Notes: generated from the sequence alone by a model not told the origin. A stretch of 64,000 nucleotides of DNA from Tardiphaga sp. P9-11 (GCF_008329525.1 NZ_NPKQ01000002.1:868001-932000); one strand, 5' to 3'. Shown: positions 25,185-33,152, numbered from the stretch's first letter. Program-made: numbers and translations.

Positions 25185-25931
25185 TCACTTCGCATCGTGA
25201 AAGATCACACCGAGCGTATGACGCCGGCCGGATTTCACGCGGCTGACGCCATGGCGCAGGTTGACACGATAGCTGCCGCGCGTGCCCTGCACCGGGCGGT
25301 GATGCACGGCGAACACCACCGCATCACCCTGCCGCAAGTCTACCACTTCGGCGCGCGACTGCATCCGCGGCCGCTGCTCGGTCAACACGAATTCACCGCC
25401 GGTGAAATCTTCCGATGGTTCCGACAGCAGGATCGCGACCTGCAACGGAAACACATGCTCGCCATAGAGGTCCTGATGCAGGCAGTTGAAGTCGCCGGCT
25501 TCGTATTGCAACAGCAAAGGCGTCGGGCGGGTCTGGCCGGCGTTGTGGCAGCGCTTCAAGAACGCGGCGTGATCGCTGGGGAATCGCACGTCGATCCCCA
25601 TCGTTTCGTTCCAGCGATTGGCGATCGTGCTCAATGGTCCGTAGAGCGCCGGACGCAGGCCGGCGATCGGATCGGGCAGCGGATAATTGAAATACTTGTA
25701 TTCGCCGCGGCCGAAGCCATGGCGCGACATCACGATGCGGCTGCGGAAGTGGGCGTCGTCGGGGTAGAGCGATGCCAGCGCGCGGCATTCGTCGGGAGAA
25801 AGAAGCTTGTCGAACACCGCGCAGCCCTGGGCGTCGAGCTCAGCGCCAATGCGCTGCCAGTCGATGCCTTCGACACGCGCTTGCGGCGTGAGGTCGTTTT
25901 GCGCGGGCGTCTTTTTCGCCAGTGAAACCAT
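25185..25931 (-). CDS. 2-oxoglutarate/Fe(II) oxygenase, unknown substrate
   Basis: A 248-residue double-stranded beta-helix oxygenase. The HxD pair is His152-Asp154 (NCLHQDLYG), the distal histidine is His210 or His211 (FAVHHRPVQG), and Arg222 or Arg226 (YRVNLRHGVS) should bind 2-oxoglutarate. The C-terminus ends TLGVIFHDAK. The ATG at 25931 has GGAGG at ideal distance; upstream in-frame starts lack this. It lies 21 bases ahead of alkB and is probably co-transcribed, which suggests a role in alkylation or nucleic-acid repair or modification, but no nucleic-acid-binding segment is recognisable. Substrate unknown. Confidence 0.82.
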   Translation of the reverse strand: MVSLAKKTPAQNDLTPQARVEGIDWQRIGAELDAQGCAVFDKLLSPDECRALASLYPDDAHFRSRIVMSRHGFGRGEYKYFNYPLPDPIAGLRPALYGPLSTIANRWNETMGIDVRFPSDHAAFLKRCHNAGQTRPTPLLLQYEAGDFNCLHQDLYGEHVFPLQVAILLSEPSEDFTGGEFVLTEQRPRMQSRAEVVDLRQGDAVVFAVHHRPVQGTRGSYRVNLRHGVSRVKSGRRHTLGVIFHDAK

Positions 25932-26047
25932 GTCATCGCCTCCGTTATCCGGCCGCGATAAGGTTGTCATGGCCATCCGGCCATTTTGGGGAGATGGGTG
26001 GGTGAAGCCACCCGATTTCCGGATAGCAAAGCGGCATGCCCCAAAAC

Positions 26048-26175
26048 GTCATTCCGGGGCGCGAGCGTCGCTTGGCGATCGTGAACCCGGAATCTCGACA
26101 TGGGAGTCTCCGGGAGCCAAACACCGCGAGATTCCGGGTTCGCGTGCAGCTCGCGCTGCCCGCGCCCCGGAATGA
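26048..26175. repeat. palindromic intergenic repeat, family A (compound copy)
   Basis: Starts GTCATTCCGGGGCGCGAGCG and ends CGCGCCCCGGAATGA. Nested inside are 15-base perfect arms GAACCCGGAATCTCG and CGAGATTCCGGGTTC around 26089-26144. The whole element can fold into one long cruciform. It separates the divergent promoter side of the oxygenase gene from the end of the DUF2848 gene. Confidence 0.7.
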
Positions 26176-26202
26176 AGCGTGTGAAATTATGCGTGTGTGT
26201 GG

Positions 26203-26892
26203 TTACCCCAGCACCGGCAAGGTCTTCACGTCATAGCCATGGCTGATCTTGCGCTTCAGCACGGGGTCTTCGATCTCGTAGTCGAAGCGCTCCGCCGGGC
26301 GGATGCCGCCCTTCGCCGCAAAGGTGCCCCCGAACATCGCGGTGCCATCGGGCAGCTTGTCGCTGTCAAAGCCCTTCTTGATCAGTTCGGCCACCGTCAG
26401 CATGCCGCTCAGCAAGCCCTCTTGATACAGCACCTTCTCGCCCTTGATGGTCGCCCAGGAGCGCAGAATGATCTGGTCCCAATGCGGAAGCAGTTCGGAA
26501 AGCTCCCACACCACCGGCGCAATCGGCTTGTCGCACATCTGCTTCGACACGGTGATGTTGTAGGTCTCGACCTTGCGGTCGGTATGGTCGGAGCCGACGC
26601 CGACATAGGTCTTGCCGCCCGACGCGATCAGGCAGAACTCGACCTCGCCCGACGAATTCTCGTCGGTGCATTCGATCATGCCATCGGTGGTGAAGCGGCG
26701 CGCCGAGCAGCGGTAGTAGATCGGCGTCGAGGCCGGCGGCGCGATGCCGAGCGCCTCGAGTTCCTTGATGTGATGATCGCGCGCGACTGGATCGCGGCCG
26801 GTCCAGCCGGCGATGACGCCCTGGGTGATCTTGAGCATCAGCGGCGTCTTGGTGCCTTTTGCGTCCAGCGTGAACGCGATCTCGGTGGTCAT
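26203..26892 (-). CDS. DUF2848 family protein
   Basis: A 229-residue protein that I recognise as DUF2848 by GWTGRDPVARDHHIKELEALG, YYRCSARRFTT, SGEVEFCL, VGVGSDHTDRKVE, VSKQMCDKPIAP and the W-x-x-L-L-P-H-W-D element. Function of this family is not established. GVGSDHTDR resembles an acid/base or ligand-binding loop, and the overall pattern is distantly like FAH-fold enzymes, but that is speculative. It is 24 bases downstream of an amidase gene and probably in one operon with it, so the two may act on the same amide-containing metabolite. Confidence 0.75.
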   Translation of the reverse strand: MTTEIAFTLDAKGTKTPLMLKITQGVIAGWTGRDPVARDHHIKELEALGIAPPASTPIYYRCSARRFTTDGMIECTDENSSGEVEFCLIASGGKTYVGVGSDHTDRKVETYNITVSKQMCDKPIAPVVWELSELLPHWDQIILRSWATIKGEKVLYQEGLLSGMLTVAELIKKGFDSDKLPDGTAMFGGTFAAKGGIRPAERFDYEIEDPVLKRKISHGYDVKTLPVLG

Positions 26893-26916
26893 GCGTATAT
26901 CCTTGTCTTCCAGAGA

Positions 26917-28281
26917 TTAACCGCGAACGGTGGTTTCAATGCCCGCGGCGAGTTCGAAGATGCGGCGGTCGGAGCCGCCGGCGGCTGCCAGCATCAGGCC
27001 GACCGGTGCTTCGTCCGGGGCCGAGATCGGCAGCGAGATGGCGCAGCCGTCGATCATGTTGATCAGGGTGCAGTTGCGCAGCGCCATCAGGTTCTGCTTG
27101 GAGAACACCTTGTCGTCTTCCATGTCGGCAATCGAGGGCGGCGTGATCGCGCAGGTCGGCAGCACCAGCGCGTCAAAGGGCGCGATGCGCTTTTCAGTGC
27201 GCGCGATCAGCGAACGACGCATCGGCAGGAGATCGAGATAGTCGGCGGCATTCTGGGTCTCACCGCGCTGGATGCGGAGTGCGACTCTGGGATCATAGAC
27301 GTCGCCCTTGCTGGCGAGCAGATAACGATGCCAGGCATAGCTCTCCGCAGCGGTGAAACCGCCCTTGGTGCTCATCGGCGCGATATCGTTGAACTCAGGC
27401 ACCTCAATGCGCTCGATGATCGCGCCCTTGTCGGCGAGCTTCTTCAGTGCGCGTTCGAAAGCGGTGGCCACGACGGGATCGAGATCGTCCATCGCCATGG
27501 TGGTCGGTACAGCAAGGCGCATGCCCTTGATCGGGCGTGGCGTGAGCTCAAATTCGGGTTCGCCGGCCAGCACGGCATCCATCGCCGCGCAGCAGGCGAC
27601 CGAGCGTGCGAGAGGGCCGATACTGTCGAGGGTGAAGGACAGCGGCACCGCGCCGTCGAGTGGCACGCGGCGCTGGGTCGGCTTGTAGCCGACGATGCCA
27701 TTGAAGGCTGCTGGAATGCGGCAGGAACCGCCGGTGTCGGTACCCAATGCCGCATGCGCCATGCCATCGAGCACGGAGACGGCGGCACCGGAGGACGAGC
27801 CACCCGGCACATGGCCGACCTCGCGCTTCCACGCGCCCTTGGGTGTGCCGTAATGCGGATTGGTGCCGATGCCCGAATAGGCGAATTCGACCATGTTGGT
27901 GCGGCCGATCACCACGAAGCCGGCACGACGCAGACGCGCGACGGTCGGGGCATCGGCATCGGCCGGCGCGGAATCGTCCAGCGCGCGGGAACCGGCGCGG
28001 GTCACCTGGCCCTTGATGTCGAACAGGTCCTTGATGGAGATCGGGATGCCCGCGAAGCGCGACGGCGCGGCATTGGCCTTGCGTAAGCTATCCATGGCAT
28101 CGGCAGCGGCCAGCGCCGCGTCCTTGTCGACATGAATGAAGATGCGCTCGCCCTCGCCGTTCGGATCGGCGATTTTGGCCAGACAGGCTTCGACCAGTTT
28201 GCGGGAGGTGGTGCGGCCGGCGGCAAGATCGGCGGCCAGGCTGGCGAGGGTCGGTGCGGTCTGGTGGAAGTCGTTGCTCAT
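26917..28281 (-). CDS. amidase (amidase signature family)
   Basis: A 454-residue amidase signature enzyme. The catalytic lysine is in PISIKDLFDIKG, and the Ser-cisSer-Lys triad region is GGSSSGAAVSVLDG followed by ALGTDTGGSCRIPAAFNG. It hydrolyses an amide to acid and ammonia in the cytoplasm. The ATG at 28281 gives the usual N-terminus; the longer open frame is rejected. It lies 40 bases after the AtuA-related gene and 24 bases before the DUF2848 gene, all on the minus strand. GatA is unlikely because GatB/GatC are absent and the sequence is shorter and divergent. Confidence 0.9.
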   Translation of the reverse strand: MSNDFHQTAPTLASLAADLAAGRTTSRKLVEACLAKIADPNGEGERIFIHVDKDAALAAADAMDSLRKANAAPSRFAGIPISIKDLFDIKGQVTRAGSRALDDSAPADADAPTVARLRRAGFVVIGRTNMVEFAYSGIGTNPHYGTPKGAWKREVGHVPGGSSSGAAVSVLDGMAHAALGTDTGGSCRIPAAFNGIVGYKPTQRRVPLDGAVPLSFTLDSIGPLARSVACCAAMDAVLAGEPEFELTPRPIKGMRLAVPTTMAMDDLDPVVATAFERALKKLADKGAIIERIEVPEFNDIAPMSTKGGFTAAESYAWHRYLLASKGDVYDPRVALRIQRGETQNAADYLDLLPMRRSLIARTEKRIAPFDALVLPTCAITPPSIADMEDDKVFSKQNLMALRNCTLINMIDGCAISLPISAPDEAPVGLMLAAAGGSDRRIFELAAGIETTVRG

Positions 28282-28321
28282 GGTCGCGGCATCCTGTGTG
28301 TCTTGCCGGACCCGCAAGTGG

Positions 28322-28654
28322 TCACGGCGCCCGGTCGGTATCGCCGAAAGTGTCCTCGATTTCCAGATCGAGCAGCGCGGAGCTGAGCGATTTGCCATGC
28401 GCATCGAGCGCGAGCGATCGCGTCACCCCGCCGCCAAGCGCCTGATCCATGACGAAATTCAAGGCCGCCAGATTGGGCAGTTCATAGCGGACCACCTCGC
28501 CCGCGACGATCCCCGCAAACAGGGCCTTCACGCGCGCGGCGGTCACCTGCGATACTATCAACGGATATAGCTTTGCGTCAAAGGCAATTACCGAGATGTT
28601 GGAAATGTTGCCCTTGTCACCGGTGCGGGAATGGGCGATCTCGCGCAGCTTCAC
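28322..28654 (-). CDS. AtuA-related small protein (C-terminal ferredoxin-like domain type)
   Basis: A 110-residue protein opening MKLREIAHSRTGDKGNISNI, the recognisable start of the domain usually found at the C-terminus of, or next to, acyclic terpene utilisation protein AtuA (DUF1446). The rest has YELPNLAALNFVMDQALGGG, also typical. The large DUF1446 partner that normally accompanies it is missing here; instead an amidase and a DUF2848 protein follow on the same strand. It is the first gene of that unit, with its promoter facing the OB-fold/thiolase unit across 28655-28880. Biochemical role unknown. Confidence 0.7.
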   Translation of the reverse strand: MKLREIAHSRTGDKGNISNISVIAFDAKLYPLIVSQVTAARVKALFAGIVAGEVVRYELPNLAALNFVMDQALGGGVTRSLALDAHGKSLSSALLDLEIEDTFGDTDRAP

Positions 28655-28880
28655 GTCATGCTCCCTGAACCATCCGTACCAACCTACCCTGTCAGGTTGC
28701 AGCGGGACAAGCCTCGCACGTTTTCCAACCGGAATTCCAATTCAAATTCCGTGTCGTCCCGCAGTGAGCAGATACGGCCATGCAGCATGCGCGCTGGACC
28801 GCCCCCGGTGGAATGTGGAATGTCCATCCAGAGGACAACGAACGGGGCCAAATCCCCGTCCAAGGGAGAGAACCACGAAC
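28655..28880. promoter_or_regulatory. divergent promoter with inverted repeat
   Basis: A 226-base gap between divergent genes. It contains CGGAATT (28730-28736) and AATTCCG (28745-28751), seven-base perfect arms separated by eight bases, inside a wider pair GCGGGAC (28702-28708) and GTCCCGC (28756-28762). The inner repeat is a reasonable operator for a TetR or similar repressor controlling both directions; no regulator gene is adjacent. Confidence 0.45.
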
Positions 28881-29294
28881 ATGGCAGAACCTGCCCGCGC
28901 GCGCCCGAAACCGACACCTGAAACGCAGCATTACTGGGACGGCGCCAAAGCCGGCGAACTGCGCCTGCAGCGCTGCGACGACTGCAGCAATGTGTATTTT
29001 CCGCCGCGGCCGTTCTGTCCGTCCTGCGCCTCGCGCAAGGTCTCGGTGTTCCAGGCCTCGGGCAAGGGTTTCCTCTACAGCTACGTCATCAATCATCGCC
29101 CCGCCGCGCCGGGCTTCACGCCGCCTTATGCCATCGCCGTGGTCGAGCTTGACGAAGGTCCGCGGCTGATGAGCAGCATCATCGATTGCCCGCAGACGCC
29201 CGAAGCGCTCGAACTCGACATGAAGTTAGAGGTCGCCTTCGAGAAGCTCGACGACACCATCACCCTCCCCGTATTCCGTCCGGCGAAGGGCTGA
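28881..29294 (+). CDS. Zn-ribbon/OB-fold (DUF35-type) protein partnering a thiolase
   Basis: A 137-residue protein with a rubredoxin-like zinc ribbon (Cys32, Cys35, Cys46, Cys49 in RCDDCSNVYFPPRPFCPSC) followed by an OB fold (FLYSYVINHRPAAPGF...YAIAVVELDEGPRL). Such proteins form complexes with thiolase-like or hydratase partners in acyl-CoA degradation of steroids and similar molecules, and in archaeal isoprenoid synthesis. The thiolase-like gene begins four bases after its stop. The ATG at 28881 is taken because the upstream extension lacks family sequence. Confidence 0.9.
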   Translation: MAEPARARPKPTPETQHYWDGAKAGELRLQRCDDCSNVYFPPRPFCPSCASRKVSVFQASGKGFLYSYVINHRPAAPGFTPPYAIAVVELDEGPRLMSSIIDCPQTPEALELDMKLEVAFEKLDDTITLPVFRPAKG

Positions 29295-29298
29295 GATC

Positions 29299-30438
29299 AT
29301 GCGCAGAAACGCAGTCGCCGTCGTCGGCGCAGCCGAGACCACCGAACTCGGCGTCATCCCCAACATGTCGCAGATCCAGCTTCATGCGGACGCGGCGCTT
29401 AACGCCATCAAGGATGCCGGGCTGAAGCTCTCGGATATCGACGGCATCGCCACTGCAGTCGAGACACCGCAGCAGATCGCGCATTATCTCGGCATCACCC
29501 CGACCTGGGTCGATGGCACATCAGTGGGCGGTTGCTCCTTCATGCTGCATGTTCGCCATGCTGCGGCAGCGATCGAGGCGGGCCTCTGCAAGACCGTGCT
29601 GATCACCCATGCGGAGTCCGGCAAGTCGATGATCGGCAAATTGCCGCGCTCGATGCCGGCTGACAGCCTGCAGGGCCAGTTCGAGGCGCCCTATGGCGTC
29701 TACGGTCCGCCGAGCATGTTCCCGATCCCCGTGCTGCGCTACATGAAGACCCATGGCATCACGCATGAGCAGATCGCGTCCGTGGCCGTGTTCCAGCGCG
29801 AATGGGCCGCGAAGAATCCGCGCGCGATGATGAAGGCGCCGATCACCGTCGATGACGTGCTGAACTCGAAGATGATCGCCTATCCATTCCGCATCCTGCA
29901 GTGTTGTTTGGTCACCGACGGCGGCGGTGCGCTAATCCTGACCTCGGCGGATCGCGCCAAGGATTTCCCGAACAAGCCGGTCTATATTCTCGGCACCGGC
30001 GAGAGCGTAGAAACGCCGATGGTCAGCCAGATGAAGACATTCGATTCATCTGGTGCCTTCACCGTGGCAGGACCGACTGCGTTCCGCGAAGCAGGGATCG
30101 CGCACAAGGACGTCGATCACCTGATGATCTACGATGCCTTCGCGCATCTGCCGCTGTATGGTCTCGGCGATCTCGGCTTCATGCCGCATGAGGAAACCGG
30201 CAAGTTCATCGCCGACGGCAACACCCGCCCCGGCGGCAAACTGCCGATGAACACCAATGGCGGCGGTCTCAGCTATATGCATTCCGGCATGTACGGCATG
30301 TATGCGCTGCAGGAGAGCGTCCGCCAGATGCGCGGCATCGCGCCGGCGCAGGTGCCGGGCGCGAAAATCTCCGTGTGCCATGGCGTCGGCGGCATGTTCG
30401 CCGCGTCGGGCACGGTGATTTTTACGAACGAGAAGTAA
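29299..30438 (+). CDS. thiolase-like protein (SCP2/lipid-transfer-type acetyl-CoA acetyltransferase)
   Basis: A 379-residue thiolase-fold protein of the non-decarboxylating, lipid-transfer or SCP2-thiolase branch that works with DUF35 partners. AAETTELGVIP, GGCSFMLHVRHAAAAIEAG (Cys79 near the position of the nucleophile), DAFAHLPLYGLGDLGF, NTNGGGLSYMHSG and CHGVGGMFAASGT follow the family order. It likely cleaves a beta-ketoacyl- or aldol-type CoA ester. It forms an operon with the preceding Zn-ribbon protein; the SDR follows after a repeat-filled gap. Whether Cys79 is the nucleophile is uncertain, since many relatives have Ser or Ala there. Confidence 0.85.
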   Translation: MRRNAVAVVGAAETTELGVIPNMSQIQLHADAALNAIKDAGLKLSDIDGIATAVETPQQIAHYLGITPTWVDGTSVGGCSFMLHVRHAAAAIEAGLCKTVLITHAESGKSMIGKLPRSMPADSLQGQFEAPYGVYGPPSMFPIPVLRYMKTHGITHEQIASVAVFQREWAAKNPRAMMKAPITVDDVLNSKMIAYPFRILQCCLVTDGGGALILTSADRAKDFPNKPVYILGTGESVETPMVSQMKTFDSSGAFTVAGPTAFREAGIAHKDVDHLMIYDAFAHLPLYGLGDLGFMPHEETGKFIADGNTRPGGKLPMNTNGGGLSYMHSGMYGMYALQESVRQMRGIAPAQVPGAKISVCHGVGGMFAASGTVIFTNEK

Positions 30439-30446
30439 CTCAGTGC

Positions 30447-30598
30447 CTTCTCCCCGTTTGCGGGGAGAAGGTGGCTCGAATGCGAAGCGCGTTCGAGTCG
30501 GATGAGGGGGACTATCCGCAGGCGCGGAGCAAGCGGATAGTCCCCCTCACCCGCCCCGGCTTCGCCGGGACGACCTCTCCCCGCAAGCGGGGCGAGGT
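30447..30598. repeat. palindromic intergenic repeat, family B (CTCCCC...GGGGAG)
   Basis: Three stacked hairpins: CTTCTCCCCG/CGGGGAGAAG at 30447-30470, a central GGGGACTATCCGC / GCGGATAGTCCCC pair, and CTCTCCCCGC/GCGGGGCGAG at the end, with outer arms also complementary to the first. It lies between the thiolase-like and SDR genes. A common type of dispersed repeat in Bradyrhizobium-like genomes; not related in sequence to family A. Confidence 0.65.
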
Positions 30599-30636
30599 TA
30601 GAAAACATCAATCACACCACCAAGAGGAACCACTAC

Positions 30637-31560
30637 ATGGCATCTACCAAATCGCTCGACGGAAAAGTCATCGTCGTCACCGGCGCAGGGCGCGGCATCG
30701 GCCGTGGCATTGCGTTGCTCTGCGCGGCTGAAGGCGCCAAGGTTGTCGTCAACGATCCCGGCGTCGGCACCGACGGTTCGGGCGGCGATGGCGCGGCACC
30801 GGCCGAACAGGTCGTCGAGGAAATCACCAAGGCCGGCGGCACCGCCGTCGCTAACTTCGAGTCGGTTGCCGAAGCGGTCCCGGCCAGCAAGATCATCAAG
30901 CAGGCCGTGGACACCTACGGCAAGATCGACGGCGTGGTGAACAATGCCGGCATCCTGCGCGACGCGATCTTCCACAAGATGTCGATCGATGCGTTCGAGA
31001 TGGTAATCAAGGTCCATCTGATGGGCTCGTTCTACACCTCGCATGCCGCCGCGCGTTATTTCCGCGAGCAGAACTCCGGCTCGTTCGTGCACTTCACCTC
31101 GACCTCGGGTCTGATCGGCAATTTCGGCCAGGCCAATTACGCGGCCGCCAAGCTCGGCATCGTCGGCCTATCGAAGTCGATCGCGCTCGACATGGGCCGC
31201 TTCGGCGTCAATTCGAACTGCGTCTCGCCCTTCGCCTGGAGCCGCATGATCGGCTCGATCCCGACCGAGACCGAAGCCGAGAAGGCCCGCGTCGAACGGA
31301 TCCAGCGCATGGGTCCGGAAAAGATCGCACCGCTCGTCGCCTATCTGCTCTCGGACGCCGGCAAGGACGTCACCGGACAGATCTTCGCCGCGCGCATGAA
31401 CGAGATCTTCCTGATGGGCCAGTCGCGCCCGCTGCGCTCGGTCCACCGCGACGAAGGCTGGACCCCGCAGACCCTCGCCGAACACGGTATGCCGGCGTTG
31501 AAACCGTCGTTCTACAAGCTCGACCGTTCGGCTGACATCTTCAGCTGGGATCCGGTCTAA
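30637..31560 (+). CDS. short-chain dehydrogenase/reductase (3-hydroxyacyl-CoA dehydrogenase-like)
   Basis: A 307-residue classical SDR. GAGRGIGRG is the cofactor loop, NNAG the structural motif, and Tyr-x-x-x-Lys occurs in QANYAAAKLG with the preceding Ser in TSTSGL. VVNDPGVGTDGSGGDG and GVVNNAGILRDAIFHKMS resemble the dehydrogenase part of peroxisomal multifunctional enzyme type 2. A C-terminal tail of about 50 residues (RPLRSVHRDEGWTPQTL) is longer than the minimal SDR. With the thiolase-like pair upstream it could supply the hydroxyacyl-CoA oxidation step. It follows a repeat, so it may be transcribed together with or apart from the thiolase. Confidence 0.87.
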   Translation: MASTKSLDGKVIVVTGAGRGIGRGIALLCAAEGAKVVVNDPGVGTDGSGGDGAAPAEQVVEEITKAGGTAVANFESVAEAVPASKIIKQAVDTYGKIDGVVNNAGILRDAIFHKMSIDAFEMVIKVHLMGSFYTSHAAARYFREQNSGSFVHFTSTSGLIGNFGQANYAAAKLGIVGLSKSIALDMGRFGVNSNCVSPFAWSRMIGSIPTETEAEKARVERIQRMGPEKIAPLVAYLLSDAGKDVTGQIFAARMNEIFLMGQSRPLRSVHRDEGWTPQTLAEHGMPALKPSFYKLDRSADIFSWDPV

Positions 31561-31568
31561 GCATCCAA

Positions 31569-31601
31569 TCGGCTCGCCGGAGCAACACTCCCGCGAGCCG
31601 A
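31569..31601 (+). terminator. hairpin after the SDR gene
   Basis: Nine-base perfect arms TCGGCTCGC and GCGAGCCGA with a 15-base loop, eight bases after the SDR stop. The trailing sequence is only weakly T-rich (CTTCTAC), so it may stabilise the mRNA end rather than terminate alone. Confidence 0.4.
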
Positions 31602-31631
31602 CTTCTACAACCCAAAATCGAAAACGAAACG

Positions 31632-31687
31632 ATATTGCTCAAATAGCCATGCATATCGGTCTCATCTGACCTGATATCGCTCAAATT
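31632..31687. promoter_or_regulatory. paired direct repeats upstream of the MHS transporter
   Basis: GATATTGCTCAAAT at 31632 and GATATCGCTCAAAT at 31674 match at 13 of 14 positions and are exactly 42 bases apart, about four helical turns, so both face the same side of the DNA. Between them lies an imperfect palindrome with GGTC (31659) and GACC (31669). The second repeat ends 108 bases before the transporter start. This arrangement suggests an activator or repressor site. No regulator gene adjoins. Confidence 0.45.
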
Positions 31688-31794
31688 TCGTCATAAAGAA
31701 TTCAAACGCCGGCCAAGACCGGCTATGCCACCAGCAATCAACGGGTTTGACGTCACGCATCTGCGGACGAAACCGCATTTGCTGGACGAACATC

Positions 31795-33096
31795 ATGACA
31801 GATCACGCGGGCGCGATGCCCTCCGCGGCCATGCCGCATTCCAAGCCGCTGAATTCCCCCGCCCGCGTTCTGCTGGCGAGCCTGATCGGCACCACGATCG
31901 AATTCTTCGACTTCTACGTTTATGCCACCGCCGCGGTGCTGGTGTTTCCAAAACTGTTCTTCCCGGCTGGCAACGACACCGCCGCGCTGCTGGCGTCTTT
32001 CGCGGTGTTCTCGATCGCGTTCTTTGCGCGTCCGTTCGGCGCTGTCGTGTTCGGCCATTTCGGCGATCGCGTCGGCCGCAAGACCACGCTGGTCGCAGCA
32101 TTGCTGACCATGGGCATTTCGACCGTGCTGATCGGCCTGCTGCCGACGCACGCGCAGATCGGCCTCGCCGCGCCGCTGCTGCTGGTGCTGTGCCGTTTCG
32201 GCCAGGGTTTTGGCCTCGGGGGTGAATGGGGCGGCGCGGTGCTGCTCGCCACCGAGAACGCGCCGGAAGGCAAGCGCAACTGGTACGCCATGTTCCCGCA
32301 GCTCGGCGCGCCGCTCGGCCTGTTCCTGTCGTCCGGCACGTTCTTCATCCTGCTGCATTTCGTCTCGCCGGAATCCTTCCTGAGCTGGGCATGGCGCGTG
32401 CCGTTCCTCGCCTCCATTGTGCTGATCGCCATCGGTCTGTGGGTCCGCCTCTCGATCACCGAGACGCCGGAATTCCAGAAGGCCATCGACAAGGCCGAGC
32501 GCGTGGCTGTGCCCGCCATGGAGCTGCTGCGCAAGCACAAGCGCAGCCTTGTGCTCGGCACGCTGGTTGGTCTGATGACCTTCGTGTTCTTCTATGTCTG
32601 CACGGCCTATCTGCTGTCCTACAATGTCGGCGTGGCAAAGATGTCGCTGCTCGACGCGCTCAAGGTGCAGATCGCCGGCGCCGTCGCCTTCGGCACCACC
32701 AACATCCTGGCCGGCCTGCTCGCGGACAAGATCGGTCGTCGCACGCTCCTGATCGCCAATTGCCTGATGGTGATCGTGTTCTCGTTCTTCCTGGCACCGC
32801 TGCTGTCAGGCGGCGTGGCGGGCATCTATGCCTTCGCGCTGATCGGTCTGGCGATCTTCGGCATCAATTACGGCCTGATCGGCGCCGCGCTCGCGGCACC
32901 GTTCCCGACCACCGTGCGCTATACGGGCGCGTCGATGACGTTCAATCTGGCGAGCATCTTCGGTGCCTCGCTGGCGCCCTATATCGCCACCTGGCTGCAG
33001 GCGAATTACGGTCTCGCTTACATCGGCTATTACGTGCTCGCCGCCGCGGTGATCACGCTCATCGCGATCTTCGCCTCGGACAAACACGAGGTCTGA
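31795..33096 (+). CDS. MHS-family MFS transporter (metabolite:proton symporter)
   Basis: A 433-residue twelve-helix carrier. TTIEFFDFYVYATAAVLVFP and FGHFGDRVGRKTTL are the signature of the metabolite:H+ symporter branch that includes ShiA, KgtP and ProP; GFGLGGEWGGAVLL and the AALAAPFPTTVRYTG block support it. It probably imports a carboxylic acid or betaine-type compound at the inner membrane. The ATG at 31795 has GGACGAA upstream and gives a normal cytoplasmic N-terminus; a longer frame to 31747 is not favoured. It is monocistronic and followed by a strong terminator. Confidence 0.9.
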   Translation: MTDHAGAMPSAAMPHSKPLNSPARVLLASLIGTTIEFFDFYVYATAAVLVFPKLFFPAGNDTAALLASFAVFSIAFFARPFGAVVFGHFGDRVGRKTTLVAALLTMGISTVLIGLLPTHAQIGLAAPLLLVLCRFGQGFGLGGEWGGAVLLATENAPEGKRNWYAMFPQLGAPLGLFLSSGTFFILLHFVSPESFLSWAWRVPFLASIVLIAIGLWVRLSITETPEFQKAIDKAERVAVPAMELLRKHKRSLVLGTLVGLMTFVFFYVCTAYLLSYNVGVAKMSLLDALKVQIAGAVAFGTTNILAGLLADKIGRRTLLIANCLMVIVFSFFLAPLLSGGVAGIYAFALIGLAIFGINYGLIGAALAAPFPTTVRYTGASMTFNLASIFGASLAPYIATWLQANYGLAYIGYYVLAAAVITLIAIFASDKHEV

Positions 33097-33118
33097 TTTC
33101 GCCGGCCGGCGAATGTCG

Positions 33119-33147
33119 AAGGGGCAGCGCCGGCGCTGCCCCTTTTT
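33119..33147 (+). terminator. rho-independent terminator after the MHS transporter
   Basis: A perfect 22-base palindrome (half GGGGCAGCGCC) at 33121-33142 followed by five T residues. It lies 24 bases after the transporter stop. The convergent TPR gene ends just beyond it; in that direction only two T residues follow, so it mainly serves the plus strand. Confidence 0.85.
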
Positions 33148-33152
33148 GTTTG

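Noticed and set aside
26197-28086. Open frame of about 629 codons on the plus strand
   Set aside because: Antisense to the amidase and DUF2848 genes, with the same compositional artefact. Those two genes have clear motifs and ribosome-binding sites.
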